From NCBI RefSeq assembly GCF_052056485.1, contig NZ_CP183948.1:3224001-3288000 (forward strand): a DNA stretch of 64,000 nt. Reading direction: 5' to 3'. A program made the position numbers and the translations under genes. The notes beneath the pieces were generated by a model that was not told where the DNA came from, searched no databases, and was given only the letters and a program-made list of their open reading frames with translations. How positions within the stretch are numbered: position 1 is the stretch's first letter; every line of letters begins with the position of its first letter. Of the stretch, positions 33,582 to 42,359 are shown one piece after another. This DNA comes from Paenibacillus_AQ nitricinens. Its GTDB lineage: Bacteria; Bacillota; Bacilli; Paenibacillales; Paenibacillaceae.

Positions 33582-35138
33582 ATGGCGATGCGTAAACAAA
33601 GCTTTATTCGTGGAACGTTCATTTTAACCGTGTCGGCATTTTTTACAAAAGGGCTCGGATTTTTGAATGGCGTCTTGCTGGCACGTTTCTTGGGAGCCGA
33701 GGGGGTAGGGCTGCTCATGATTGCTCATCCACTGCTTCCCTTGTTTATTACGCTGACAGAGCTGGGGCTTCCTGTTGCGATTTCAAAGCTTGTCTCAGAA
33801 GCTGAGGTTAAGCAGGATGAAGCGCGAGTGAAGCGTATTCTCACAGTATCCTTAAGTATTACGGGTACGTTGAGCATTATACTAACTTTAGTGGCTCTAT
33901 TTGGTTCCAAATGGATCGCGTCGGTTTTTCTAGCCGATCAGCGGGCGTATTATGCTATGGTCGCTATAACGCCGATCATTCCAATTATTGCGATGTCAGC
34001 TGTACTGAAAGGTTATTTTCGTGGGAAACAGAACATGAACCCGCTGGCCTTTTCGGATATTATTGAGAATTTGGCGCAAATCATTGTCATTATCGGTGTT
34101 GTCAACGTTTTGCTGCCTTATGGGATTGTCTATGCAGCTGCGGGCGCTATGGCGGCTTCCGTGATCGGCGAAGGTTTTGGTTTGCTCTATTTGTTTTCTG
34201 TCTTCAAATGGGCAAATCGGGGGAAGATCAAAACCTCCCCACCGCCTCCATCAAGTCTTTCACCCAAGGGAGACAGTACGTTGAGAGATCTGCTGCGCAT
34301 CGGCTTACCGATGACAGGCAGCGGTTTTATTCATTCCATCTATCATGCGTTTCTCCCACTGCTGATTACGAAAAGTCTAGTCCTGTTTGGTGTAGGTGTT
34401 GAGATGGCGACCAAGCAATTCGGACTCCTGGCGGGATATGCTCTCCCGATGTTGTTTCTTCCCAGCTTCTTCACACAATCGTTGTCCACTGCATTAATAC
34501 CGGCAATAAGCGAAGCGAGTGTGAGCAATAATAGTAAGCTTATGCATAGTCGGATGGATATGGCTATGCGATCGGCGCTTATTGTAGGTCTCCCATGTAC
34601 AATCATCCTGTACTTATGGGCTGTACCATTAACTACTATGATCTATCATTCGCCAGAAGCGGGTGAGCTGCTAAGGCTGATTGCACCCTTGTTTTTACTT
34701 TATTATTTTGGAGCGCCATTGCAAGCGATTCTGCTTGGTTTGGGGAAAGCCTCAACCGTCATGTGGAACCATATTCTTACGAATGTTTTTGAAGTGATTA
34801 CGATCTTTGTTCTCGGTTCTAATATTGGAATCCAAGGGGTTGCTATAGGGTTCGGACTGGGACTCATGCTGCTGACACTGTTGAATTTTTTGTCTGTGGC
34901 AGGAACGATCGGATTTTATTTTGATTTTCGCATTGTATTCAAGGTGGGTGCAGGAGGGATTGTCATGACGATCTGCGGGTTGACGGCTCACGGTATTCTG
35001 GAACGAATGGCTCTGGGGCAGTTCCTTGAACTATCCGGAGCGCTATTCGTTTCGTTGATCACCTACGCAGCAACATTGCAAGTCACCCATGCTTGGGAAA
35101 GAGCAGCGAAGCCTCCAACGATTACACCTGTTTCTTGA
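33582..35138 (+). CDS. SpoVB-type MOP-family flippase
   Basis: A 518-residue polytopic membrane protein with about 14 hydrophobic segments. The opening FIRGTFILTVSAFFTKGLGFLNGVLLARFLGAEGVGL and the following TELGLPVAISKLVSE are hallmarks of the SpoVB/MurJ-like branch of the MOP exporter superfamily. These proteins flip lipid-linked sugar precursors; SpoVB is needed for spore cortex in Bacillus. Bacillales often carry several paralogues, so the specific job may be polysaccharide export rather than cortex synthesis. GGTGGAG precedes the ATG. It stands alone between two terminators. Confidence 0.8.
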   Translation: MAMRKQSFIRGTFILTVSAFFTKGLGFLNGVLLARFLGAEGVGLLMIAHPLLPLFITLTELGLPVAISKLVSEAEVKQDEARVKRILTVSLSITGTLSIILTLVALFGSKWIASVFLADQRAYYAMVAITPIIPIIAMSAVLKGYFRGKQNMNPLAFSDIIENLAQIIVIIGVVNVLLPYGIVYAAAGAMAASVIGEGFGLLYLFSVFKWANRGKIKTSPPPPSSLSPKGDSTLRDLLRIGLPMTGSGFIHSIYHAFLPLLITKSLVLFGVGVEMATKQFGLLAGYALPMLFLPSFFTQSLSTALIPAISEASVSNNSKLMHSRMDMAMRSALIVGLPCTIILYLWAVPLTTMIYHSPEAGELLRLIAPLFLLYYFGAPLQAILLGLGKASTVMWNHILTNVFEVITIFVLGSNIGIQGVAIGFGLGLMLLTLLNFLSVAGTIGFYFDFRIVFKVGAGGIVMTICGLTAHGILERMALGQFLELSGALFVSLITYAATLQVTHAWERAAKPPTITPVS

Positions 35139-35174
35139 AAGAGATATGGTTAGGTAATAACGTTATTTATAGAG

Positions 35175-35209
35175 AGTCACATTAGATTAAATCTTATGTG
35201 GCTTTTTTT
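35175..35209 (+). terminator. Rho-independent terminator
   Basis: AGTCACAT pairs with ATGTGGCT, with an inner AGATT/AATCT stem, and is followed by seven T. It ends the flippase gene. Confidence 0.85.
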
Positions 35210-35337
35210 GTGATGAATCATTAAATCTCTACATTCACCCAAACTTTTGTAGTAGGAACCGAATCATCTTGCTCTATTTAGAACATACCTTTATGATGTG
35301 TTAGATAAAAGTAGATTTTATGAGAGGGGGAGCCACC

Positions 35338-35928
35338 TTGCAGGAGCTGTTATCTGATGAGATATTGCTGCAGAAGATTGCCATTCGCGACACGGATGCA
35401 CTGGAGCAGTTATATGATAGATACGAGAGGCCTATTTATTCGTTTGCATTACGTATTGTAAAAGATGCAATGGAAGCGGAGGAAATTGTGCAAGAACTAT
35501 TCGTGCGGATTTGGAATGCAGCCAGTCGAATCGAAATAGAGAGCAATAAAGGAAAAATAAGTACATGGATGTTTGCAATTACTCGCAACTTGGCGATTGA
35601 CCGGCTTCGCAAGCAAGGGAGGCAAGCGGAAGATCCCGTGGAAGACGTTGTATGGGAGCGGCTCCGGAGTGATGAGGAGTCAACCGAACTCACAGTTGAA
35701 CATAATCTGCTAGGACAGCAGCTGAAGAAAGAAATAGAGGGTTTACAATCGGACCAAAAACAAGTGCTGGAATGGATTTATTATATGGGATACACACAGC
35801 AGGAGGTTGCCGATAAGCATAAAATTCCGTTGGGAACCGTAAAGAGCAGAGTAAGATTAGCGTTAAAAGCGTTGCGAGGGCGATTCGAGTTGTGGAAGGA
35901 GGAGGTACATTATGAGCGCAGATCGTAA
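35338..35928 (+). CDS. ECF-type RNA polymerase sigma factor
   Basis: A 196-residue extracytoplasmic-function sigma factor. Region 2 (AEEIVQELFVRIW...STWMFAITRNLAIDRLRKQ) binds core polymerase and the -10 element. Region 4 (GYTQQEVADKHKIPLGTVKSRVRLALKALR) binds the -35 element. The TTG at 35338 is chosen because GAGGGGGAG lies six bases upstream; the ATG at 35320 is before that site. It overlaps the anti-sigma gene by 17 bases, which signals translational coupling. The closest type is the SigK/RskA group. The likely target is the stalk-domain gene that follows and its own operon. Confidence 0.88.
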   Translation: MQELLSDEILLQKIAIRDTDALEQLYDRYERPIYSFALRIVKDAMEAEEIVQELFVRIWNAASRIEIESNKGKISTWMFAITRNLAIDRLRKQGRQAEDPVEDVVWERLRSDEESTELTVEHNLLGQQLKKEIEGLQSDQKQVLEWIYYMGYTQQEVADKHKIPLGTVKSRVRLALKALRGRFELWKEEVHYERRS

Positions 35929-36724
35929 GGAGCTGTGTGAGGAATTGAGCATGTATGTGCTAGGGGGATTGGACAAAAAGGAACACGAAGCCTTTGAAGA
36001 GCATTTGAAGCTTTGTCCTGAATGCCGACAGGAGGCTGCTGAAATGACGGAACTTGTGAACTATTTTCCTCTTACCACAGAAGAAGTTGAGCCTCCCACG
36101 GGAATGAAATCCCGCATCCTTACTCATGTTATCCAATCCTCTATAGAGTCGAAACAGGAAGCCAAAGAAACAGAAGTCTCTGGCCTTGCGGTAAATCATG
36201 AACCTGAGAGAAGCGTTCGTCAACGTAAAGGGAGAATATACACCATATTAAGCGTGGCTTCTATCGTTCTTTTAATCACAACAAGTGTACTGGCTGTTAG
36301 GTTAAATGTGCTAAATGAGGATAAAAGAAATCTGCTTGCTGAGGTAGAGAAGCTGCGAGGTCAACTTGCGTTAAGTAATGAACCTGCGACCGGTCTTCAA
36401 GTCCATAATGTGGTGTCATTAAAACCAACGGTAAAGGATTTGGTTGCCCAAGGGACAGCGATGATCGTTATCGATAGCAAAGGAACGCACCTGATTGTGC
36501 AGGCGGAGAAGCTCCCTGAGCTGAAGGATGATGAAGCTTTTCAGGTATGGCTGCTCAAAGGTGGCAAACCGATTAATGCGGGCACATTTCACACTCGGGA
36601 TGGAACAGGAGCGCTTTATTATACGTTCTCACCTGATGATTATGATACCATTGCGATCACGCAAGAGCCTGACGCGAACGGTAAGGAACCTCGTGGAAAC
36701 ATAGTACTAGCTGCGGAAATCTAA
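35912..36724 (+). CDS. RskA-family membrane anti-sigma factor
   Basis: A 270-residue protein. The N-terminal zinc anti-sigma motif His31-x3-Cys35-x2-Cys38 (HLKLCPEC) holds the sigma factor. A single membrane helix at about 110-130 (IYTILSVASIVLLITTSVLAV) is followed by an outside domain (about 165-270) with DEAFQVWLLKGGKPINAGTF, which matches the anti-sigma-K C-terminal domain. It would sequester the adjacent sigma factor until an outside or redox signal triggers its release. It overlaps the sigma gene and is followed by a terminator. Confidence 0.88.
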   Translation: MSADRKELCEELSMYVLGGLDKKEHEAFEEHLKLCPECRQEAAEMTELVNYFPLTTEEVEPPTGMKSRILTHVIQSSIESKQEAKETEVSGLAVNHEPERSVRQRKGRIYTILSVASIVLLITTSVLAVRLNVLNEDKRNLLAEVEKLRGQLALSNEPATGLQVHNVVSLKPTVKDLVAQGTAMIVIDSKGTHLIVQAEKLPELKDDEAFQVWLLKGGKPINAGTFHTRDGTGALYYTFSPDDYDTIAITQEPDANGKEPRGNIVLAAEI

Positions 36725-36752
36725 AGGTTAAAATGTAAGAAAATGATTCACA

Positions 36753-36795
36753 ACGAATGTCCTGAGATTTCTATCCGGGGCATTCGTTTTTTTTT
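36753..36795 (+). terminator. Rho-independent terminator
   Basis: ACGAATGTCC pairs with GGGCATTCGT around a larger loop and is followed by nine T. It ends the sigma/anti-sigma operon. Confidence 0.87.
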
Positions 36796-36821
36796 ATTTT
36801 TAAAATATTTTTCTAAAATAG

Positions 36822-36850
36822 TGATCCAGATCCTACTGACCGGCGTGTAA
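36822..36850 (+). promoter_or_regulatory. Possible ECF-type promoter of the stalk-domain gene
   Basis: A GC-richer island in AT-rich DNA holds TGATCC and GTGTAA about 17 bases apart. It lies 60-90 bases before the start and has no sigma-A boxes. It is a candidate target of the adjacent sigma factor, but no matching copy was found before the sigma gene. Confidence 0.25.
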
Positions 36851-36908
36851 CTGTATGAAAGCAATAATACTTTGGTCATACCATAACAAATAAGGGAGAT
36901 GGAAAAGA

Positions 36909-38528
36909 ATGAAGTTGAAGAAAATTGTTGCAACAGCAATAGTCACAGTACTACTGGTTCCGTCCATGGCGATGGCAGCGAATAATGGGGCAGTGAATCC
37001 AAATGTTAAAACACCAGCCTCCGATCTGAGAGCGACTCTTAGTCAGCTCCTCTCGACTCATTTTGAATACCAGGCGCTGACCACGTTAAAAGAATATCAA
37101 GGGACAATGGATGCAGAAACAGCAAAGGATATGCTGGAAAAGAATGCGGATGAAATGAAGGCAGCTGTGAAATCGATCTACGGTCAAGCGGGTGCCGATC
37201 AATTCGCGGAAATCTTTTCTTCTCAGTATAATGACAGTGCCGATTTGGGATCAGCTGTGAAGAATGGCAATGCCACACAAGAAGCAGAAGTGAAAAAGGA
37301 TTTGTTACAGGAGTTTCCGACTGAGCTTGGTAATTTTCTAGGTACGGCAACTGCTGGTAATCTGCCTGCGGCTACGGCAACACAAGTGTTAAGCGCTCAT
37401 GAGAAGGACGTTCAAGATTTCTTCTACAGCTACATTAAAGGGGATTATGATGCTGCATACGAACATCTCACTGTTGGATTCAAGAGGATGTCCGATATTG
37501 GCTCGGCACTTGCCGGAGCCATCGTTAAGCAATTCCCAGATAAGTTCGACAATACAGTTGTAGTAACGCCCGCAAATGATTTAAGAGCGGTGCTCGATCA
37601 ACTGTTAGCCATTCATTTCTTCTATCAATCCATGACCACACTTGAGCAGTATAAAGGTGCGCCAGATGCGGAGACCGTTAGAGAACAGCTCGAAAAAAAT
37701 GCGAATGAAATGAGCACTGCTGTTAAATCATTATATGGTCAAGCGGGTGCCGATCAATTCGCACAAATCTTCTCATCGCAATACAGCAACAGCGCTGACT
37801 TGGGCATAGCCGTGAAAAACAACGACATGACCCAGGAAGGAAAAGTAAAAATGCAGCTTCTGCAAGACTTCCCAACTGCGCTTGGTAATTTCCTTGGTAC
37901 GGCAACGGGTGGTAAATTACCTGCTGCGACTGCAACGCAAGTATTGCAGGCTCATGAACAGGATGTGCAGGACTATTTCTACAATTACATTAAAGGCGAC
38001 TACGAAAAAGCCTATAATGTTTTCGCTGCTGGCGATAAAAGAATGTATGTGATCGGCACAGCACTGGCTGATGCCATCGTTCAACAAATGCCAGAAAAGT
38101 TCACTTTCCAGGTAACTCCGTCACAACCTGCTTCCTCTAACAACATGACAACAATCTGGATGAGGGTTGGAAGTAAGCAGCTGATCATCAATGATAAGAC
38201 CACACAAATGGATACAACTCCATTCCTGTGGAACAACTGGACGTTTATCCCTCTTCGGTATCTGAGTGAAGGAATCGGAGCGCAAGTAGGCTGGGATGCA
38301 AGTAATGATACGATAACGGTCAAAGCAGGGGATGATACGTTAACTTTCTGGATCGGCAAAGATTATATGATGGTTAACAATGTGAAAAAAGAAATTGGTA
38401 CACCAGTGATTATAAAAGATGGCCGGACCGCCGTCCCACTACGTTTTATTACTGAACTGCTTGGCTGGCATGTTGATTTCCAAAAAGCAGACGGGTCGAT
38501 TACGCTGACTAAAGCGGCGATGAAGTAA
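36909..38528 (+). CDS. Secreted duplicated-domain protein with CuAO-type stalk domain
   Basis: A 539-residue exported protein with a signal peptide ending near AMAAN (residue 24). Two copies of a helical module of about 175 residues (about 38-216 and 224-400) share LR-x-L-x-QLL...LEKNA-EM...YGQAGADQF...SSQY. I do not recognise this module. The C-terminal ~130 residues (VGSKQLIINDKTTQMDTTPF...TFIPLRYLSEGIGAQVGWD) are a copper-amine-oxidase N-terminal-like stalk domain, a wall-associated module common in Paenibacillus; no amine-oxidase catalytic domain is present. It follows the sigma/anti-sigma operon and is a likely member of that regulon. Function is unknown. Confidence 0.8.
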   Translation: MKLKKIVATAIVTVLLVPSMAMAANNGAVNPNVKTPASDLRATLSQLLSTHFEYQALTTLKEYQGTMDAETAKDMLEKNADEMKAAVKSIYGQAGADQFAEIFSSQYNDSADLGSAVKNGNATQEAEVKKDLLQEFPTELGNFLGTATAGNLPAATATQVLSAHEKDVQDFFYSYIKGDYDAAYEHLTVGFKRMSDIGSALAGAIVKQFPDKFDNTVVVTPANDLRAVLDQLLAIHFFYQSMTTLEQYKGAPDAETVREQLEKNANEMSTAVKSLYGQAGADQFAQIFSSQYSNSADLGIAVKNNDMTQEGKVKMQLLQDFPTALGNFLGTATGGKLPAATATQVLQAHEQDVQDYFYNYIKGDYEKAYNVFAAGDKRMYVIGTALADAIVQQMPEKFTFQVTPSQPASSNNMTTIWMRVGSKQLIINDKTTQMDTTPFLWNNWTFIPLRYLSEGIGAQVGWDASNDTITVKAGDDTLTFWIGKDYMMVNNVKKEIGTPVIIKDGRTAVPLRFITELLGWHVDFQKADGSITLTKAAMK

Positions 38529-38613
38529 GAGAAGGTCAAAGATTCTATGTAACGAGGTGTTCGACCACTGCTTGTTCGTAATATCCTCATGTAAGCCGCC
38601 GCAAATCCAAATT

Positions 38614-38655
38614 AACAGGCAGTGATTCTCCATAACCGGAGTGTCGCTGCCTGTT
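38614..38655 (+). terminator. Hairpin after the stalk-domain gene
   Basis: AACAGGCAG pairs with CTGCCTGTT, with an inner CTCC/GGAG stem. The following DNA is AT-rich rather than a clean T run, so it is a moderate terminator candidate. Confidence 0.5.
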
Positions 38656-38721
38656 CATCTATTATTTAAATTACGCTATTCCGTTATATTTCAAAGAAAA
38701 CATAATCCCCGATAACCGAGG

Positions 38722-38961
38722 ATGGAAACGGTAGCTGGGTTATCTCAAGCAGAGGCTGATGTTATCCCTCTAGGTTTTAATAATAACATCCGGTGGAATT
38801 TAGGTCATATCTATGTAGATCAATATTTATGGATACAAACACTGACCAAAGAAGATATCCCATTTTCAATGGGATTCAATAAATGGTTTGGTTACGGTAC
38901 AAGTCCTTCTCTAATCGTTATAATACTTTCCCGTACTTCTTTCTATAGTGACTCAGTGTGA
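38722..38961 (+). pseudogene. Truncated DinB-family gene fragment
   Basis: The frame encodes METVAGLSQAEADVIPLGFNNNIRWNLGHI, then YVDQYLWIQ and FNKWFGYGTSPS. This is the N-terminal half of a DinB-family protein, including the first metal-ligand His of LGHI. The usual opening residues are missing, with an in-frame stop just before. After GYGTSPS the similarity stops and the frame runs antisense into the end of the cyclase gene. The second half with the other two ligands is absent. A deletion joining this fragment to the cyclase 3' end explains the arrangement. It is probably not functional. Confidence 0.65.
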
Positions 38962-40813
38962 GTAAAGGCCAGATATAACGGTAACTGTGATAATTAGAAT
39001 AGAAATTGCCGGGGAGACCAGCGCCTGTTGGATAGGAGCTCTTCCAATCGATTTCGTTCATAGATGATATTAGTCTTTGAATTCCTCGATCTACCGCAGG
39101 TGTAGGTTCTGCTTGAACAGCGATGAGTGCATCAAGCGCCCATGCCGTTTGGGAAGGCGTACTTTCACCTAATGGCACATACTTCAAAAGACGATCACTA
39201 TGACAAGATTCCCCCCAACCCCCATCAGAGTTCTGTATGCTTAGAAGCCAATTCGTTCCTTTTTGCAATGTATCATGATCTGTTGGCATACCAACTGCTT
39301 GTAAACCTGTTACTGCAGCCCAAGTCCCATAAATATAACAAACGCCCCATCTTCCATACCATGAGCCATCCTTCTCCTGATGTTGGGTCAGCCATTTCAC
39401 ACCTCGTTCGATGAATTTATTCCGCGTATCAAGTCCGGCAAAGTTTCCGAGATACTCCAAAGTTCGCCCGGTAAGATCTGCCTCCGAGGGATCAATAGCA
39501 GCAGATTTAGCGCCATCGATTGCGAGCCAAGTAAGCATTTCTTTATTGGTGTTTTTTTCGAATGCTGGCCAGCCACCGTCATTATTCTGCATGGATAGGG
39601 CCCAATTCAGTCCGCGATTCCAAGATTCCTGATAAGTTGTTTGGGTAACTGCTAAGCTTCGGATGGCCCGCAACGCTGCAGTCGTGTCATCTACATCTGG
39701 ATTGATCGTATTGGACTCGGAAAATCCCCATCCTCCAGGAATCGTATCCGGATTATGGATGCTCCAATCGGCAGTTTTATACTGCTGTCTGGACAGTAGA
39801 TACGAAGCAGCCTGTCTAATAGCGACATGAATATCGGGTATTTCAGCCTCCTGTAAAACATAGGAAATTAGAGCCGTATCCCACACTGTGGACGGAGAGT
39901 TTTGTATCGTTGTTTTAGCGTCAGAACGGCACTGCATTGAGGTAAGTCCATGAATAGCATTCGTAATCAGAGGATGCTGCTGATCATAGTCCAGAGCCAG
40001 CAATGCAAACACCATAAGAATTGTACTGGTTGCATAACTATAAAGGGTTCCGTCAGATTCAATTCGCTGGAGCATGAACTGTTCTGCTTTGGCACGGGCG
40101 GCTTCGTGAATGTAACGGGGACTTCCAAGAAGTCGGCTTAGTCCAGATTGAATAACGTCATTCATTTCCTCATATCCCCGAGGAGCTGGTTCATCTTCTT
40201 CAATACGAGTGTCAATGAGATTAGACAGATCAGGAGCATTAGCGGTTGAGATCGAGAAACGCCGATCGGCCATAATCAGCATTGGCGTGAGATGTACTCT
40301 TGAATAGCCGGAGAACTCGAAATAGTTAATAGGAAAATAAGTTGGGAATAACAGTACCTCCAACGGTATCGAAGAGATTGATAAAGGCCATTTGCTCTGT
40401 CCTGTAGCTGCGAGAATGACTCTAGTTAGGATGCTAGTAACTTTTCCAATCCCACCTTTGGATTGAATATAATGCTTAGCACGCAATATCGGCTCATCTG
40501 TCACTTTACTGTACCCAGAGTAGAGAAGGGCGTAATAAGCTTCAACCGAGGTAGATAGGTTTCCGTCTTTTTCATCTCTATACAATTGCCAGAATCCAGC
40601 GGACTGTTGCTCCGCAAGAATACGATCATGTAGCTGTCGGATCAGATCTTCATTCTGCACATTCAATATCCGAAAGAGGATGATGATATACGCATCGATA
40701 ACGATCCCATTCTCAAAACAAAAATGCCAAGATCCATCTTGTTGCTGTTGATCAATCAGGAATGCTGTTAAACGCTCGATCTCATTATCTACTGTGCTCA
40801 GTATAGGATTCAT
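38918..40813 (-). CDS. Squalene-hopene-type triterpene cyclase
   Basis: A 631-residue terpene cyclase. The DVDD motif at 373-376 (PDVDDTTAAL) is the protonating acid and matches the position in Alicyclobacillus squalene-hopene cyclase. Several QW repeats (for example QQQDGSW, QNNDGGWPAFE, HQEKDGSWYGRWG, QNSDGGWGES) stabilise the double alpha-barrel. It cyclises squalene to hopene, or in Bacilli tetraprenyl-beta-curcumene to sporulenol; sequence inspection alone cannot separate these. It acts at the membrane. The ATG has GGAGGT and AAGGA upstream. No isoprenoid-synthesis gene lies beside it. Its 3' end abuts the DinB fragment. Confidence 0.9.
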   Translation of the reverse strand: MNPILSTVDNEIERLTAFLIDQQQQDGSWHFCFENGIVIDAYIIILFRILNVQNEDLIRQLHDRILAEQQSAGFWQLYRDEKDGNLSTSVEAYYALLYSGYSKVTDEPILRAKHYIQSKGGIGKVTSILTRVILAATGQSKWPLSISSIPLEVLLFPTYFPINYFEFSGYSRVHLTPMLIMADRRFSISTANAPDLSNLIDTRIEEDEPAPRGYEEMNDVIQSGLSRLLGSPRYIHEAARAKAEQFMLQRIESDGTLYSYATSTILMVFALLALDYDQQHPLITNAIHGLTSMQCRSDAKTTIQNSPSTVWDTALISYVLQEAEIPDIHVAIRQAASYLLSRQQYKTADWSIHNPDTIPGGWGFSESNTINPDVDDTTAALRAIRSLAVTQTTYQESWNRGLNWALSMQNNDGGWPAFEKNTNKEMLTWLAIDGAKSAAIDPSEADLTGRTLEYLGNFAGLDTRNKFIERGVKWLTQHQEKDGSWYGRWGVCYIYGTWAAVTGLQAVGMPTDHDTLQKGTNWLLSIQNSDGGWGESCHSDRLLKYVPLGESTPSQTAWALDALIAVQAEPTPAVDRGIQRLISSMNEIDWKSSYPTGAGLPGNFYSNYHSYRYIWPLLTLSHYRKKYGKVL

Positions 40814-40874
40814 TCCTTAGGTACCTCCGCAGTCCTTTATTTTTAGTATTATATGATGGAAGAGAGAGTGAAAT

Positions 40875-40915
40875 GAAAAAGGACTGTAAAGTTGCTTATG
40901 CAACCTCACAGTCCT
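40875..40915 (-). terminator. Rho-independent terminator of the OsmC gene
   Basis: On the minus strand AGGACTGT...GGTTGC pairs with GCAAC...ACAGTCCT and is followed by five T. Confidence 0.85.
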
Positions 40916-40945
40916 ATAAATTATGATAGCTAATCAATGGTTTGA

Positions 40946-41392
40946 TTAATTTTCAATCACGATTCGGTTAAGCTTGAGATTCACCGGAGCAGCAATGGTG
41001 TCACCTACAGGGCATTTGCTCTCTAGAAATTGTACAAATTGTTCGACCTTCTCGGCAGGGGATGGGGTCTTTATGTAGAATGTATAGCGAATATCTGAAT
41101 AGCCAGGGCGAACATCAGAACGGTTGAAGAATCCATCGAGATCCAAATCACCTTCAACATCTACTCTGAAATCTTCAAGCTCTACCTCAAATTTAGAGGC
41201 ATAAACTCGTGCCACAATGGATTGGCAGGCCCCTAAAGAAGCAAGCAAAGCTTCAACAGGATTCATGCCTGTATCGGTGCCCCCAAGATTTTGTGGTTCG
41301 TCGATGACAAGCTCGAATTGTCTTGCTTTAGTAATGACCCTAACCCCATCTTGTAAATGTGCAGTAGCTTTGAAAGTTTGAACATTTGGCAT
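40946..41392 (-). CDS. OsmC-family peroxidase-like protein
   Basis: A 148-residue protein. The start at 41392 is chosen because AAGGAG lies nine bases upstream; ten further upstream codons are open without a ribosome site. The two redox cysteines of the family are present: Cys56 in LGACQS and Cys127 in SKCPVGD. OsmC/Ohr proteins use this pair to reduce organic hydroperoxides with dithiol cofactors as dimers. The pattern is nearer to the YhfA/OsmC branch than to Ohr, so the substrate is uncertain. It is monocistronic with its own terminator. Confidence 0.87.
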   Translation of the reverse strand: MPNVQTFKATAHLQDGVRVITKARQFELVIDEPQNLGGTDTGMNPVEALLASLGACQSIVARVYASKFEVELEDFRVDVEGDLDLDGFFNRSDVRPGYSDIRYTFYIKTPSPAEKVEQFVQFLESKCPVGDTIAAPVNLKLNRIVIEN

Positions 41393-41541
41393 TTGTCTAC
41401 ACTCCTTCTTCTGGGAAACCAATTATGAGTAGATCCTTGGAATATTGTTTAATTCACAGTATTTTTCTAGGAATTGTTTAGATTATAATTCTATTCTTTA
41501 CACCCTGTCAATACTTGATTATTTTATTGGAGGTAGATAAA

Positions 41542-42219
41542 GTGTCGGCTGATATGAATAGTGACTTGGATTATCCCATGGCTAGAATTCCAGCAGGAGA
41601 AGTAGAACTAAGGGACGATCGAGTTAAAAGTAGCTGGAGAGCAGAGATAAAGCCGTTTCTTCTAGCGCCTTTTCCTGTAACTATGGATCTGTATAATGTT
41701 ATAACTAACAACGCTGTAACCGGAGAGCTAAAGCCCATTGTCAATATTTCTTGGCATGATGCCATTTCCTTTTGTAATCAATTATCTCGCAGGACTGGTT
41801 TGAAAGAAGCTTATGTTAGTAGCGATGATGGAGAACATATTATTTGGGATAAGGCATCTGATGGCTATCGACTTCCAACAGAAGCAGAGTGGCAATATGC
41901 ATGTAAAGCAGGCACAACTAGTTATCAATACGGAGAGCTTGATAAGATTGCTTGGTATCATGATAATTCAGAGGGCGAACGCCATACAGTAGGGACGAAA
42001 GAAGCGAATGCATGGGGACTTTACGATATGCTAGGGAATGTTTGGGAGTGGTGCTGGGATTTATATGATGAACAAGTGTATGGCTCCTATCGCATTTTTC
42101 GAGGAGGGAGCTGGGCTGAGGAAGCCAGGGGTTGTGGAGCTACATGTCGTCGTCGCAGCCATCCAACATTTAGCGTAGATGATCTTGGATTTCGTCTTGC
42201 GCGATCTTATGAACTTTAA
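41542..42219 (+). CDS. SUMF1 (FGE-sulfatase) domain protein
   Basis: A 225-residue single-domain protein. GTG at 41542 follows TTGGAGG by eight bases and is the likely start. Family landmarks are ISWHDAISFCNQLS, YRLPTEAEWQYACKAG, NAWGLYDMLGNVWEWC and FRGGSW...DLGFRLA. True formylglycine-generating enzymes carry two active-site cysteines right after the GGS motif (GGSYMCHRSYC); here that segment reads GGSWAEEARGCGATC, so the copper-cysteine site is not conserved. It is more likely a related SUMF1-fold protein of other function. It stands alone and a terminator follows. Confidence 0.8.
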   Translation: MSADMNSDLDYPMARIPAGEVELRDDRVKSSWRAEIKPFLLAPFPVTMDLYNVITNNAVTGELKPIVNISWHDAISFCNQLSRRTGLKEAYVSSDDGEHIIWDKASDGYRLPTEAEWQYACKAGTTSYQYGELDKIAWYHDNSEGERHTVGTKEANAWGLYDMLGNVWEWCWDLYDEQVYGSYRIFRGGSWAEEARGCGATCRRRSHPTFSVDDLGFRLARSYEL

Positions 42220-42226
42220 GGAAGAT

Positions 42227-42261
42227 CCTTTATCTCAGCATTGAAGATAAGGGTTTTTTTT
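42227..42261 (+). terminator. Rho-independent terminator
   Basis: CCTTTATCT pairs with AGATAAGGG and is followed by eight T. It ends the SUMF1-domain gene. Confidence 0.87.
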
Positions 42262-42301
42262 GCATATATGAAAACAAGTCAATATCCGACAAAATCCTGT
42301 G

Positions 42302-42330
42302 TTGAGAAAACTATTTAAAAGTTGTACTAT
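42302..42330 (+). promoter_or_regulatory. Sigma-A promoter of the third glycan locus
   Basis: TTGAGA and TACTAT are separated by exactly 17 bases. Transcription would start near 42337, inside the cre site. Confidence 0.65.
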
Positions 42331-42344
42331 TGGAAGCGATTACA
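42330..42344 (+). promoter_or_regulatory. cre site at the transcription start
   Basis: TTGGAAGCGATTACA fits every fixed position of the cre consensus WTGNAANCGNWNNCW. It overlaps the end of the -10 box and the expected start point, a position where CcpA represses. Confidence 0.7.
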
Positions 42345-42359
42345 TTTTAGCTGGATAAA

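Noticed and set aside
37100..38050. Long direct DNA repeats, including a shared stretch near 37183 and 37738
   Set aside because: They are the two protein-level copies of one domain within a single gene, not a mobile or CRISPR-type repeat.
39127..40141. Several plus-strand open frames of 60-95 codons
   Set aside because: They are antisense to the conserved triterpene cyclase, whose motifs cover the whole stretch.
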